Source: Pseudomonadota bacterium
Lineage (GTDB): Bacteria > Pseudomonadota > Alphaproteobacteria > Rhizobiales > JAKPQE01
DNA length: 63,350 nucleotides
Reading direction: 5' to 3'
NCBI GenBank assembly: GCA_029572955.1
Contig: JAKPQE010000087.1
Location: 1 to 63,350, forward strand
This document shows, one piece after another, positions 38,066 through 49,024 of this stretch. A program made the position numbers and the translations under genes. Position 1 is the first letter of the stretch. The number at the start of each line of letters is the position of its first letter. The notes beneath the pieces are model-generated. The model was not told the origin of the DNA, searched no databases, and saw only the letters and a program-made list of their open reading frames with translations.

Positions 38066-39886
38066 TCAGCGGGCGAAGCCGAGCCAGACCGTGGCGATGC
38101 GGCCGATGGCGGGACCGGAGAAGCGGTCGCTGCGCAGGTCGTTCGAGGCGGTCGAGCCGAAGCGGTTCTCGATCGCCTGGGCCGGCGTCTCGAACACGGT
38201 CGGCTGCGAGACCTTCGGCGCCTTGAGCTGGGCGAGCGCCCGGGTGCGGGCCGAGGCCTTGGCGGTCAGCGGACGGATGTCGCTGCCGTTGTAGGCCATC
38301 AGGTAGCCGGTCGCCGGGGTGCGGTATTCGGTGGCGACTGCGGTCGCGGCCGGGGCGGCGGCGGCGGCCGGCGCCGCCGGCATCGGACGACCGTCGGCGA
38401 GCGCGGCAGCGGCAGCGGTGGCCGAACCGGTGGTCTCGGGCGCATAGGCCGGCAGGCGCGCCGGCAGCGGCAGCGGCAGCGAGGCACGGCCGTCGGCAAC
38501 GGCCTCGGCGGGCTTGTGCTGCGGCATCGGCGGCAGCGTCTCGAGCGGGGTCGCGGAGGCGAGCACCGTGGCGGACACCGGCTTGGCATGCGGCAGGCGC
38601 ATCTCGGCCTCGGCGATCGCCATGGTCGGCGCGGACGCCGCCGGAGCGGCCTCGGCGGGCGCGGCCTCGGCAACCGGCGCAGGGGCGGGCGTGGCCTCGG
38701 GGCCGGTCATCCACTGCATGCGCTGGCCATCGGCGTTGCGCGGCGCGGCGTCGGCGCTCGCCACCACCATGGTCTGGTTGGCGCGCGGCCGGGCGACGGG
38801 CATCGGGGCCGCGGCGATCAGCATCGAGCCGGCGTCTTCGGCGGGCGGCGCATCGGGCGTCGCGGCGGGCTCGCTCGGACGGCTCGCCGGCATCGGCAGC
38901 AATTCGGGTGCGGTCGGGCGCTGGGCGACCGGCGGGGCGCTCGGCAGCGGCGCCTTCTCGGCGATGCCCGGGGCGGATTCGGTTTCCGCGGCCGGCGGAT
39001 AGGACCGCATCTCGGCCGGCTTGACGACCGGCCTGCCCTCGGCCTCGGCGATCTCCTCCTGGTCGCTTTCACCGCTGGAGAACAGCGAGGCGAGCAGGCC
39101 CTTGCCGGACTTGGAACGCTTCGAGGAGGTGTCGCTGGCGGCGGCATAGACCGTCGCGCCCTTGCCGACGCGGCCGGCCTTGATGTCGGCGAGCGCGAGC
39201 TGGTAGCCCGGCAGCGGCTTGCCGTCGGAGGGCAGGTGCACCGTGCGGCCGTTGGGGAACAGGCGGACCAGTTCCTTGCGGCTCATGCGCGGCCAGTGGC
39301 GGACGTTGCCGGTGTCCATGTGGACGAAGGGCGAGCGCGAGGTCGGATAGAAGCCGACGCCGCCGCCCTGGATCTGCAGCGCCGCGGCGCGGATGCGCGA
39401 CAGCGGCACGCCGGGAATGTAGAAGTCCATCGCCTTGCCGAGCGTGTGCTGCGAACTCTTGGCGACGCCGCGGCTGCGGGCGCGCAGGGCGGCGTTGGTG
39501 ACCGGCGAGCGGTAGCCGGAGACGACGTTGATCGCGTCACGGGCGCCGACGTTCTGATAGACCTGCCAGACGATGTCGAACAGGCGCGGGTCCATCTTGA
39601 TCATCTCGTCTCGGCGCCAGTCGCGCAGGAACCAGTTGAGCTTCTTCAGGCCGTCCGCATCGAAGCGGCCGTTGCGCTTGAAGACGATGGTCGCCGATTC
39701 CTTGGTGTGGGTGTTGTAGAGCTTGAGGGCCCGCGTCTCGGCAAAAGCCGGGCTCGTCGCCGTCGCGGCGAGGGCGAGAATGCCGATGAGGATCGCCACG
39801 GCTCGAAAGCCGGCCATCTTGCGCAGATCGGCGCGCGAGAACACGTCCCGGCGCGCGCTCAGGATACGAGAGATGAAGGTCTGCAA
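38066..39886 (-). CDS. DUF882 (M15-like) putative peptidoglycan peptidase with long Ala/Pro-rich tail
   Basis: 606 residues. A signal peptide or anchor (about 25-49, SPAFAE) is followed by the DUF882 domain (about 55-215), with the metal-site pattern SGYRSPVTNAALR, SQHTLGKAMDF and FVHMDTGNVRHW as in D,D-carboxypeptidases of the M15 family. The C-terminal 380 residues are Ala/Pro/Met-rich and low in complexity, probably spanning the periplasm or wall. It neighbours an L,D-transpeptidase. A CtrA-like box lies about 60 bases upstream. Confidence 0.88.
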   Translation of the reverse strand: MQTFISRILSARRDVFSRADLRKMAGFRAVAILIGILALAATATSPAFAETRALKLYNTHTKESATIVFKRNGRFDADGLKKLNWFLRDWRRDEMIKMDPRLFDIVWQVYQNVGARDAINVVSGYRSPVTNAALRARSRGVAKSSQHTLGKAMDFYIPGVPLSRIRAAALQIQGGGVGFYPTSRSPFVHMDTGNVRHWPRMSRKELVRLFPNGRTVHLPSDGKPLPGYQLALADIKAGRVGKGATVYAAASDTSSKRSKSGKGLLASLFSSGESDQEEIAEAEGRPVVKPAEMRSYPPAAETESAPGIAEKAPLPSAPPVAQRPTAPELLPMPASRPSEPAATPDAPPAEDAGSMLIAAAPMPVARPRANQTMVVASADAAPRNADGQRMQWMTGPEATPAPAPVAEAAPAEAAPAASAPTMAIAEAEMRLPHAKPVSATVLASATPLETLPPMPQHKPAEAVADGRASLPLPLPARLPAYAPETTGSATAAAAALADGRPMPAAPAAAAAPAATAVATEYRTPATGYLMAYNGSDIRPLTAKASARTRALAQLKAPKVSQPTVFETPAQAIENRFGSTASNDLRSDRFSGPAIGRIATVWLGFAR

Positions 39887-39945
39887 CCGCCGTCCTACCC
39901 GTTAGATCTGGTCGTCCCCCAGAGACATGATTGTCGCGGAGACAA

Positions 39946-39961
39946 GTTAATAACGGTTTAC
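39946..39961 (-). promoter_or_regulatory. CtrA-like box upstream of the DUF882 gene
   Basis: The minus strand reads GTAA, seven bases, TTAAC, one mismatch from the CtrA consensus TTAA-N7-TTAAC, 60 bases before the gene. Single-site matches of this length can occur by chance. Confidence 0.3.
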
Positions 39962-40105
39962 CAAATAAGTGCCCCCCGGGCCACGGCGGACGCGCCTTAC
40001 CCGAGCTTCTTTTCCATCTTAAAGTAAAAATGCGATCGAAATGCGGCCAGTGGCGGCCGCCCGATTTCTCGCGGGACATTCCGTCGCGGGGCGGCCGCGC
40101 GGCGG

Positions 40106-41764
40106 TCAGGACTTGAGGCCGAGAGCCTTCTTCACGCGGGCATTGTGACCGTAGAGATCGTTCTTCAGAATCAGCTTGCCGGTCTCGTCGACATAGGCGG
40201 TGAAATAGGTGATGTGGACGGGAATGTGCCGGCTGAGCGGGATGTTACGCTCGGCGCCGCCGATCATCTTCTTGACGCGGGCGGCATCCCAGTCCGGTTC
40301 CTCGGCGAGCACGACGTCGGCGAAGGCCATCGGGTCGTCGACGCGCACGCAGCCGTGCGAGAGCGCCCGGTAGTCGCGCTTGAACAGGCCGCGCGACGAG
40401 GTGTCGTGCAGATAGACCGAGTGCTTGTTCGGGAACATGAACTTGATGTGGCCGAGGGCGTTGCCGCCGCCCGGCGGCTGGCGGAAGCGGAACGGCAGGT
40501 TGCGCGGATCGACGGCCGACCAGTCGATCGAGGCCGGATCGACCACCATCGTCTTCTTGCCGACCTGCTGGACGATCTCGTAGTTGCGCCGTTCGAAATA
40601 CTCCGGATCGTTCTGGATCTTCGGCAGCATTTCCTTCGTGGCGATGGAGCTCGGCACGTTCCAGTAGGGATTGACGATGATGTGTTCCATCTCGTCGGAG
40701 AAGATCGGCGTCTGCTTGTCGGTCTGGCCGACGATCACCCGGGTCGAATGGACGATGACGCCGTCGGAGATGAACTTCAGCTCGAAGTCGGGGACGTTGA
40801 CGGCGACGTAGCGGCGGCCGAGATCGCGCGGCACCCAGCGCCAGCGCTCCATGTTGGCGATGACGTCGCCGATGCGGTCGCCCTCGTCGGCGTTGAGAAC
40901 GGCGTAGGTGCCGCGGCCGATGATGCCGTCGGCGGTGAGGCCGCTCTTGTCCTGGAACGCCTTGACGGCGGTGTCGACCGCCTCGTCGAAGAGCTCGGGA
41001 TCCTCGCCCGGCTCGATGCCGAAGCGGGCGCGCAGCAGCGCGACGCGCTTGTCGCGCAGGCCGAGCTTCAGCGCCTTGCCTTCCGGGATGCGGATGACCT
41101 CGGGCCGGCCGCGGCTCATGCGCAGCTCGGCGAGCTTGGCCTTCAGCGCCTTGAAGCCCTCGTGCGGCGGGTTGAAGGCGTCGAGGCTGGCGGCCGGATC
41201 GGCGGCACCGGCGACGTCGGCGAGGGCGGCGATCGGATCGGGATGGCCGGGCGTGATGGTGATGTTGCTCGAGATCCGGGTCGGATCGAGACGACCGCCC
41301 CAGGCCTCGCGGGCAAAGCGCAGGATGGCGCGATCGAGTTCCAGCTCGGCGGTCGCCAGATCTTCCGGGCTCGCCGGACCATGGGCGCCGAGCGCCAGGC
41401 CGGAGGTCTGGAAGGCGGCCGGATCGAGGCCGTCCATGTCGGCCCGGGCGAGGCGGAAGATCAGCTTGCGGGCGGCCGGCGAGAGGCGGCCCTCGGCTGT
41501 CCACACCGGGCGGAAGTCACGCTCCTTGTAGAAGGCGACGATGCCGGCGAGGTCGCGCTTGTCCTCGAAGCCGAGCTGCTTCATGCCCTCGTCGATGAGG
41601 CGGCGCATGGCAACGGCGACCGGATCGACGACGACGTTCTCGCCGAGCACCGCATCGGCCTCGGGAGCGCCCTTCCATTCGATGGTGATCGCCGAGGCAG
41701 CACTGGCCGACAGCGCCAGCACGGCGCCGCCGAAAACGAGACCGGTGAACCGACTGGCCCGCAT
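40106..41764 (-). CDS. L,D-transpeptidase, YcbB/LdtD type
   Basis: 552 residues with a signal peptide (about 1-26, ASAASA), a scaffold domain, a peptidoglycan-binding domain (about 225-290, VKAFQDKSGLTADGIIGRGT) and a YkuD catalytic domain (about 330-505). The catalytic cysteine is Cys472 in SHGCVRV. It forms 3-3 crosslinks in peptidoglycan. The start is supported by GGAGG; 12 upstream in-frame codons were excluded. It lies 219 bases upstream of the DUF882 gene on the same strand. Confidence 0.95.
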   Translation of the reverse strand: MRASRFTGLVFGGAVLALSASAASAITIEWKGAPEADAVLGENVVVDPVAVAMRRLIDEGMKQLGFEDKRDLAGIVAFYKERDFRPVWTAEGRLSPAARKLIFRLARADMDGLDPAAFQTSGLALGAHGPASPEDLATAELELDRAILRFAREAWGGRLDPTRISSNITITPGHPDPIAALADVAGAADPAASLDAFNPPHEGFKALKAKLAELRMSRGRPEVIRIPEGKALKLGLRDKRVALLRARFGIEPGEDPELFDEAVDTAVKAFQDKSGLTADGIIGRGTYAVLNADEGDRIGDVIANMERWRWVPRDLGRRYVAVNVPDFELKFISDGVIVHSTRVIVGQTDKQTPIFSDEMEHIIVNPYWNVPSSIATKEMLPKIQNDPEYFERRNYEIVQQVGKKTMVVDPASIDWSAVDPRNLPFRFRQPPGGGNALGHIKFMFPNKHSVYLHDTSSRGLFKRDYRALSHGCVRVDDPMAFADVVLAEEPDWDAARVKKMIGGAERNIPLSRHIPVHITYFTAYVDETGKLILKNDLYGHNARVKKALGLKS

Positions 41765-41909
41765 GGAATGCCTCCGTGCGTCTCGGGCTGCCCGCCGCAC
41801 CCACTGCCATTGGCGAGGCTACGGCGCGATTTGATCGCTGACGGTCTTGTTTGCGCGAGGCGGCGGCGGTTTTCAACAGCCCGGAGGCCGATTTGCGATC
41901 ACAATCCGT

Positions 41910-43463
<1,554 letters not shown>

Positions 43464-43548
43464 TTGGGCTCCGAGGCGGCACGGGCCGGCACGCCGCGAA
43501 AGGGCGCCGGCCGCTGTGTCATTTCGGGTCAAATGTGCGGGGTGAACC

Positions 43549-43564
43549 GTTAACGTTCGGCTAA
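43549..43564 (-). promoter_or_regulatory. CtrA-like box upstream of the sigma-54 regulator
   Basis: The minus strand reads TTAG, CCGAACG, TTAAC: one mismatch to TTAA-N7-TTAAC, in the 238-base divergent gap between the regulator and pepF. Confidence 0.35.
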
Positions 43565-43701
43565 GACATGGGCGCGGCGCGGAAAAACTGCCGCGCCGGC
43601 GCGCCGACGGTTGAAGAGTGGGCGCCGCGCCCGATAATCATCGCGACTCGCAATCGCGCGCCGGTCCCCCGACCGGCCGACAGACAAGGACCTGCAGCAG
43701 A

Positions 43702-45552
43702 ATGCGCCCGACTTCCGATCCGATTGTCCGTTCCGCCGCCAAGGCCGGTGCCGCGGCCGACGCCGCGCTCGGCGACCTGCCGGAGTGGAACCTCGCCGAC
43801 CTCTACAAGGGCATCGATGCGCCGGAGGTCCAGCGCGACCTGAAGACGGCGCTCGCCGACGCGCAGGCCTTCGAGACCAAGTACAAGGGCACGCTCGACG
43901 GGCTCGCCAGGAAGGCCGGCGGTCCGAAGCAGCTCGGCGCGGCGGTCGCCGCCTTCGAGCAGCTGGAAGAGCTGCTCGGCCGGCTCATTTCCTTTGCCGG
44001 TCTCGTCTATGCCGGCGATACCTCCGATCCGAAGCGGGCGAAGTTCTACGGCGACGTGCAGGAGCGGATCACCGCGGCAAGCTCGCACCTCCTGTTCTTC
44101 ACGCTGGAACTCAACCGCATCGACGACAAGGTGCTGGAAGCGGCGATGGCGGAGCCGACGCTCGGCCACTACCGGCCGTGGCTGGAGGACATCCGCAAGG
44201 ACAAGCCGTACGAGCTGGAAGACCGCATCGAGCAGCTCTTCCACGAGAAGTCGGTGACCGGGCGCGGCGCCTGGAACCGGCTCTACGACGAGACGCTGGC
44301 GGCGCTGCGCTTCACCGTCGACGGCGAGACGCTGACGCTCGAGCCGGCGCTGAACCTGATGCAGCATTCCGACGAGAACAAGCGCCGGGCGGCGGCCGAG
44401 GAGATCGGCCGGGTGCTCGGCGAGAACCAGCGCGTCTTCACGCTGGTCACCAACACGCTCGCCAAGGACAAGGAAATCTCCGATCGCTGGCGCGGTTTCG
44501 AGGACATCGCCGACTCGCGGCACCTCGCCAACCGCGTCGAGCGCGAGGTGGTCGAGGCGATGGTCTCGGCGGTGCGCGACGCCTATCCGCGCCTGTCGCA
44601 TCGCTACTACGCGCTGAAGGCCAAGTGGTTCGGCAAGGAGGCGCTCGACTACTGGGACCGCAACGCGCCGCTGCCGAAGGTGCCGCAGCGCACGATCCCC
44701 TGGGGCGAGGCGCGCGACACGGTGCTTTCCGCCTATGCCCGGTTCTCGCCGGACATGTCGGACATTGCCCGGCGCTTCTTCGACAAGGACTGGATCGACG
44801 CGCCGGTGCGGCCGGGCAAGCAGTCCGGCGCCTTCGCCCATCCGACGGTGCCGAGCGCCCACCCCTATGTGATGGTCAATTTCCTCGGCAAGACGCGGGA
44901 CGTCATGACGCTCGCCCACGAGCTCGGCCACGGCGTCCACCAGGTGCTGGCCGCCCGCCAGGGCGCGCTGATGGCGCCGACGCCGCTGACGCTGGCCGAG
45001 ACGGCGAGCGTCTTCGGCGAGATGCTGACCTTCAAGTCCTTGCTCGACGCGGCGGCGACGCCGGCCGAGAAGCGGGCGATGCTGACCTCCAAGGTCGAGG
45101 ACATGATCAACACGGTCGTGCGCCAGATCGCCTTCTACACCTTCGAGCGCAGGGTGCATGGCGAGCGGCGCGACGGCGAGCTGACGGCCGATCGGCTCGG
45201 CGAGATCTGGCTCGAGGTGCAGGGCGAGAGCCTCGGCCCGGCAATCAAGTTCGGCCCGGGCTACGAGACCTTCTGGAGCTACATCCCGCACTTCATCCAC
45301 TCGCCGTTCTACGTCTACGCCTATTCGTTCGGCGATTGCCTGGTGAACTCGCTCTACGCGGTCTACGAGAACGCCTCGGAGGGCTTTGCCGAGAAGTACA
45401 TGGCGATGCTCGAGGCGGGCGGCACCAAGCACCATTCCGAGCTGCTCGCCCCGTTCGGCCTCGATGCCTCCGACCCGGCCTTCTGGCAGATGGGCCTCTC
45501 GGTCATCGAGCGGATGATCGGCGAACTCGAGGCGATGGACGGCGAGGCCTGA
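43702..45552 (+). CDS. pepF: Oligoendopeptidase F (M3 family)
   Basis: 616 residues. The zinc motif HELGH starts at His406, with the downstream glutamate in the expected GEMLTF region and active-site Tyr/His residues in FYVYAYSFG. M3 oligopeptidases cut short cytoplasmic peptides. The frame is open 28 codons upstream but MRPTSDPIV at 43702 is a better start. Confidence 0.95.
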   Translation: MRPTSDPIVRSAAKAGAAADAALGDLPEWNLADLYKGIDAPEVQRDLKTALADAQAFETKYKGTLDGLARKAGGPKQLGAAVAAFEQLEELLGRLISFAGLVYAGDTSDPKRAKFYGDVQERITAASSHLLFFTLELNRIDDKVLEAAMAEPTLGHYRPWLEDIRKDKPYELEDRIEQLFHEKSVTGRGAWNRLYDETLAALRFTVDGETLTLEPALNLMQHSDENKRRAAAEEIGRVLGENQRVFTLVTNTLAKDKEISDRWRGFEDIADSRHLANRVEREVVEAMVSAVRDAYPRLSHRYYALKAKWFGKEALDYWDRNAPLPKVPQRTIPWGEARDTVLSAYARFSPDMSDIARRFFDKDWIDAPVRPGKQSGAFAHPTVPSAHPYVMVNFLGKTRDVMTLAHELGHGVHQVLAARQGALMAPTPLTLAETASVFGEMLTFKSLLDAAATPAEKRAMLTSKVEDMINTVVRQIAFYTFERRVHGERRDGELTADRLGEIWLEVQGESLGPAIKFGPGYETFWSYIPHFIHSPFYVYAYSFGDCLVNSLYAVYENASEGFAEKYMAMLEAGGTKHHSELLAPFGLDASDPAFWQMGLSVIERMIGELEAMDGEA

Positions 45553-45683
45553 GCGGGCCCGGCCTTTGCTTCGGATAAACCATCCCCGGCAGCGGCGAGC
45601 CCGGCGCGCCGGCGCCGGGGTGGTTTCCGGGCGCCGGACGCATATCTAGAGGTCCATCGGACCGTCGAGACCGGAAGCCGCCC

Positions 45684-47042
45684 ATGGACCCCGAGAAGAA
45701 CCGATTGACCGGCCGCCTCACGCGCTATGCGCGGGTCGGCACCGAGGTCGGCGGCATCGCCGCCAAGATGGCCGGCTCGCGCCTCTTCGGCTACGAACTC
45801 GACGGCGAACGCAACGCCGCCGAACTCGCCAAGGCGCTCGGCAGCCTCAAGGGGCCGCTGATGAAGGTGGCGCAGCTGCTCGCCACCATTCCCGACGCCG
45901 TGCCGCCGGAATACGCCGCCGAACTGGCGCAGCTGCAGTCGGACGCCCCGCCGATGGGCTGGGCCTTCGTCAAGCGGCGCATGCTCGCCGAACTCGGCGC
46001 CGGCTGGCAGAAGCGGTTCGAGAGCTTCGAGCATCATCCCTCGGCGGCGGCCTCGCTCGGCCAGGTGCATCGCGCACTTTCCCACGACGGCCGCCGGCTT
46101 GCCTGCAAGCTGCAGTATCCGGACATGGAATCGGCGGTCGAGGCGGACCTCAAACAACTGCAGATCATGCTTGCCGTGCATCGGCGCATGGGTGCGGTGA
46201 TCGATACCACCGAGATCGCCAAGGAGATCGGCGCGCGGGTGCGCGAGGAACTCGACTATGCCCGCGAGGGCCAGCACATGGCGCTCTATCGCGACATGCT
46301 CGCCGACGAGGCGAGCGTCCGCGTGCCCGATCTCGTCGAGGAGCTGTCGACCCGGCGGTTGCTGACGATGACCTGGCTCGACGGGCGGCGGCTGCTCGAG
46401 TTCAAGGAGCGCCCGCTCGAGGAGCGCAATCGCCTGGCGACGACGATGTTCAAGGCGTGGTGGCACCCGTTCAGCCATTTCGGCGTCATCCACGGCGACC
46501 CGCATCTCGGCAACTACACGGTGTTCGAGGAGGGCGGCGAGATCGCCGGCATCAACCTGCTCGACTATGGCTGCATCCGCATCTTCCCGCCGCGCTTCGT
46601 CACCGGCGTGATCGAACTCTACAACGGCCTTCGCCACGACGACCGCGACCGCATCGTCTCGGCCTACGAGCGCTGGGGCTTCAAGAACCTCACCCGCGAG
46701 CTGATCGACATCCTCAACATCTGGGCGCGCTTCATCTACGGGCCGCTGCTCGAGGACCGGGTGCGCACCATCGCCGCCGGGGTCAGCCCGGCCGAATACG
46801 GCCGCCGCCAGGCTTTCGAGGTGCACCGGGCACTGAAGGAAAAGGGGCCGGTGACGGTGCCGCGCGAATTCGTCTTCATGGACCGCGCAGCGATCGGCCT
46901 TGGCGGCGTTTTCCTGCACCTCGGCGCCGAGCTGAATTTCTGCCGGCTGTTCAACGAGCAGATCGATGCCTACGAGGAAGCGAAGCTGGCGGCGCGCCAG
47001 CATGCCGCGCTCGAGGCCGCCGGCATCCCGGCCGGTCACTGA
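45684..47042 (+). CDS. ABC1/UbiB (AarF) family atypical kinase
   Basis: 452 residues. The family core is visible: the KxGQ-type helix (GPLMKVAQLLAT), the Ala-rich nucleotide loop (AAASLGQVHRA), the ion-pair lysine (ACKLQYP), the catalytic HGDPHLGN and the metal-binding LLDYGC. Members act as ATPases or kinases in quinone and lipid metabolism. The KxGQ glutamine motif differs slightly (KVAQ), and this gene is separate from ubiE, so it is a paralogous ABC1 protein rather than certain UbiB. Confidence 0.9.
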   Translation: MDPEKNRLTGRLTRYARVGTEVGGIAAKMAGSRLFGYELDGERNAAELAKALGSLKGPLMKVAQLLATIPDAVPPEYAAELAQLQSDAPPMGWAFVKRRMLAELGAGWQKRFESFEHHPSAAASLGQVHRALSHDGRRLACKLQYPDMESAVEADLKQLQIMLAVHRRMGAVIDTTEIAKEIGARVREELDYAREGQHMALYRDMLADEASVRVPDLVEELSTRRLLTMTWLDGRRLLEFKERPLEERNRLATTMFKAWWHPFSHFGVIHGDPHLGNYTVFEEGGEIAGINLLDYGCIRIFPPRFVTGVIELYNGLRHDDRDRIVSAYERWGFKNLTRELIDILNIWARFIYGPLLEDRVRTIAAGVSPAEYGRRQAFEVHRALKEKGPVTVPREFVFMDRAAIGLGGVFLHLGAELNFCRLFNEQIDAYEEAKLAARQHAALEAAGIPAGH

Positions 47043-47154
47043 AGCTCCGCCAGAGCCGGTGATTCTGCCGTGCCGGCGCCGTTGCCGTCCGCCTCGCGTC
47101 TGCTATAACTGCGACAAAGTGTCCGTGAAGACGCGATGAGAGGAGGATTCGAAA

Positions 47155-47289
47155 ATGGCCGATCAGGCTTTCGTGCCGATGGACTATCCCGCGCACAAGC
47201 GCACCTATCGCGGCTTCCTCTTCCTGGTGAAGTGGGGCACCGTCTTCGTCATCCTCACTCTCATCCTGATGGCGATCTTTCTCCTTTGA
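47155..47289 (+). CDS. aa3-type cytochrome c oxidase subunit IV
   Basis: 44 residues: MADQAFVPMDYPAHKRTYRG followed by a single transmembrane helix to the end. This matches the small bacterial aa3 oxidase subunit IV (PF07835) of alphaproteobacteria. AGGAGG precedes the ATG. It lies before pntAA, a frequent position in this group; the oxidase structural genes are elsewhere. Confidence 0.9.
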   Translation: MADQAFVPMDYPAHKRTYRGFLFLVKWGTVFVILTLILMAIFLL

Positions 47290-47411
47290 TCGAATTGCGC
47301 TAGGTCAAGGCCGATGATTGCGGCGGCGCGTCCGGCGCGCCGTCGTCGCGTGGTCTTCCGAATGTCACACGCCGCAGGCTATCCAGAGGCCAGCAGGACC
47401 GGGGGAAAAGC

Positions 47412-48542
47412 ATGATCAAGATTGCCGTGCCGGCGGAAGCCGACAAGGTCGAGACGCGCGTCGCCGCGACACCCGACACCGTCAAGCGGTTCATCGGGCT
47501 CGGCGCGGAGGTCGTCGTGGAGGCGGGAGCGGGCCTGAAGTCGCGCATCCTCGATGCCGACTACGAGGCCGTCGGCGCCAAGATCGCCAAGGGTGCCGCG
47601 ACGCTCAAGGACGCCGACATCGTCCTCATGGTGCGCCGTCCGGCCGCCGCGAGCCTCAAGGGGGTCAAGGCCGGCGCGCTCGTCGTCGCCATGATGGACC
47701 CCTACGGCAACGAGGGCGACGTCAAGGCGCTCGGCGAGGCGGGCGTCACCGCGATCGCCATGGAGTTCATGCCGCGCATCACCCGTGCCCAGGTCATGGA
47801 CGTGCTGTCGAGCCAGGCGAACCTCGCCGGCTACCAGGCGGTGATCGACGCGGCGGCGGTCTACGACCGCGCCCTGCCGATGATGATGACGGCGGCCGGC
47901 ACCGTTCCGGCGGCCCGCGTCTTCGTCATGGGTGCCGGCGTCGCCGGCCTGCAGGCGATCGCCACGGCGCGGCGCCTCGGTGCCGTGGTCAGCGCCACCG
48001 ACGTGCGCCCGGCCGCCAAGGAGCAGGTCGAAAGCCTCGGCGCCAAGTTCGTCGCGGTCGAGGACGAGGAATTCCGCCAGGCCGAGACGGCGGGCGGCTA
48101 CGCCAAGGAAATGTCGGACGAATACAAGAAGAAGCAGGCCGATCTCGTCGCCGCGCATATCGCCAAGCAGGACATCGTGATCACCACGGCGCTCATTCCG
48201 GGCCGCCCGGCGCCGCGCCTCGTTACCAAGGCGATGGTCGAATCGATGAAGCCGGGCTCGGTGGTCGTCGACCTCGCGGTCGAGCGGGGCGGCAATTGCG
48301 AGATGGCCAAGGCCGGCGAGGTCGCCGTCCACAAGGACGTCTCGATCGTCGGCCATCTCAACGTGCCGGGGCGGATCGCCGCCACGGCTTCCCAGCTCTA
48401 CGCCAAGAACCTCTTCGCCTTCGTCGAGACGCTGATCGACAAGGAGAAGAAGGAGGTCGCGGTGGACTGGGACGACGAACTCGTCAAGGCCACCGTGCTG
48501 ACGCGCGACGGCGCCGTCGTCCATCCGGCATTCGCGGGCTAA
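47412..48542 (+). CDS. pntAA: NAD(P) transhydrogenase subunit alpha part 1 (NAD-binding)
   Basis: 376 residues, the soluble domain I. It binds NAD(H) and has the [18 protein letters not shown] Rossmann motif and the mobile-loop segment before [15 protein letters not shown]. It passes hydride to the NADP domain of PntB, driven by proton flow. A GGGGGAAAAGC leader with weak ribosome-binding site precedes it; pntAB follows 10 bases later. Confidence 0.96.
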   Translation: MIKIAVPAEADKVETRVAATPDTVKRFIGLGAEVVVEAGAGLKSRILDADYEAVGAKIAKGAATLKDADIVLMVRRPAAASLKGVKAGALVVAMMDPYGNEGDVKALGEAGVTAIAMEFMPRITRAQVMDVLSSQANLAGYQAVIDAAAVYDRALPMMMTAAGTVPAARVFVMGAGVAGLQAIATARRLGAVVSATDVRPAAKEQVESLGAKFVAVEDEEFRQAETAGGYAKEMSDEYKKKQADLVAAHIAKQDIVITTALIPGRPAPRLVTKAMVESMKPGSVVVDLAVERGGNCEMAKAGEVAVHKDVSIVGHLNVPGRIAATASQLYAKNLFAFVETLIDKEKKEVAVDWDDELVKATVLTRDGAVVHPAFAG

Positions 48543-48552
48543 GGGGGATATC

Positions 48553-49017
48553 ATGACAGAAGCATTGTCGCCCGATCAGGCGATCGAGAGGGCCCGCGCT
48601 GCCGCCGAGGCCGCCAAGGAAGCCGCGGCCCAGGCCGCCGAGGCCGCGCAGGCGGCCCAGTCCTACGTCGACTCCATCGCCGATGCGGCCGGTGCCGCGG
48701 CCCACGCCGCGACCGGCGGGGCGATCGATCCGTTCGTCTTCCGCCTGGCGATCTTCGTCCTGGCGATCTTCGTCGGCTACTACGTCGTCTGGAGCGTCAC
48801 GCCGGCGCTGCACACGCCGCTGATGTCGGTGACCAACGCGATCTCCTCGGTGATCGTCGTCGGTGCGCTGCTCGCCGTCGGCGTCGACCTGATGGCGGCC
48901 GGCTCGGGCTTTGCCCGCGGCTTCGGCTTCCTCGCCCTGATCATGGCCAGCATCAACATTTTCGGCGGGTTCCTCGTGACCCAGCGAATGCTCGCCATGT
49001 ACAAGAAGAAGAGCTGA
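48553..49017 (+). CDS. pntAB: NAD(P) transhydrogenase subunit alpha part 2 (membrane)
   Basis: 154 residues. The C-terminal 90 residues hold three to four helices of domain II ([34 protein letters not shown]). The first 60 residues are an unusually Ala-rich, Glu/Lys-spaced helix ([20 protein letters not shown]), an extension likely to form a coiled coil. It lies 7 bases before pntB. Confidence 0.95.
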   Translation: MTEALSPDQAIERARAAAEAAKEAAAQAAEAAQAAQSYVDSIADAAGAAAHAATGGAIDPFVFRLAIFVLAIFVGYYVVWSVTPALHTPLMSVTNAISSVIVVGALLAVGVDLMAAGSGFARGFGFLALIMASINIFGGFLVTQRMLAMYKKKS

Positions 49018-49024
49018 GGAGGCC

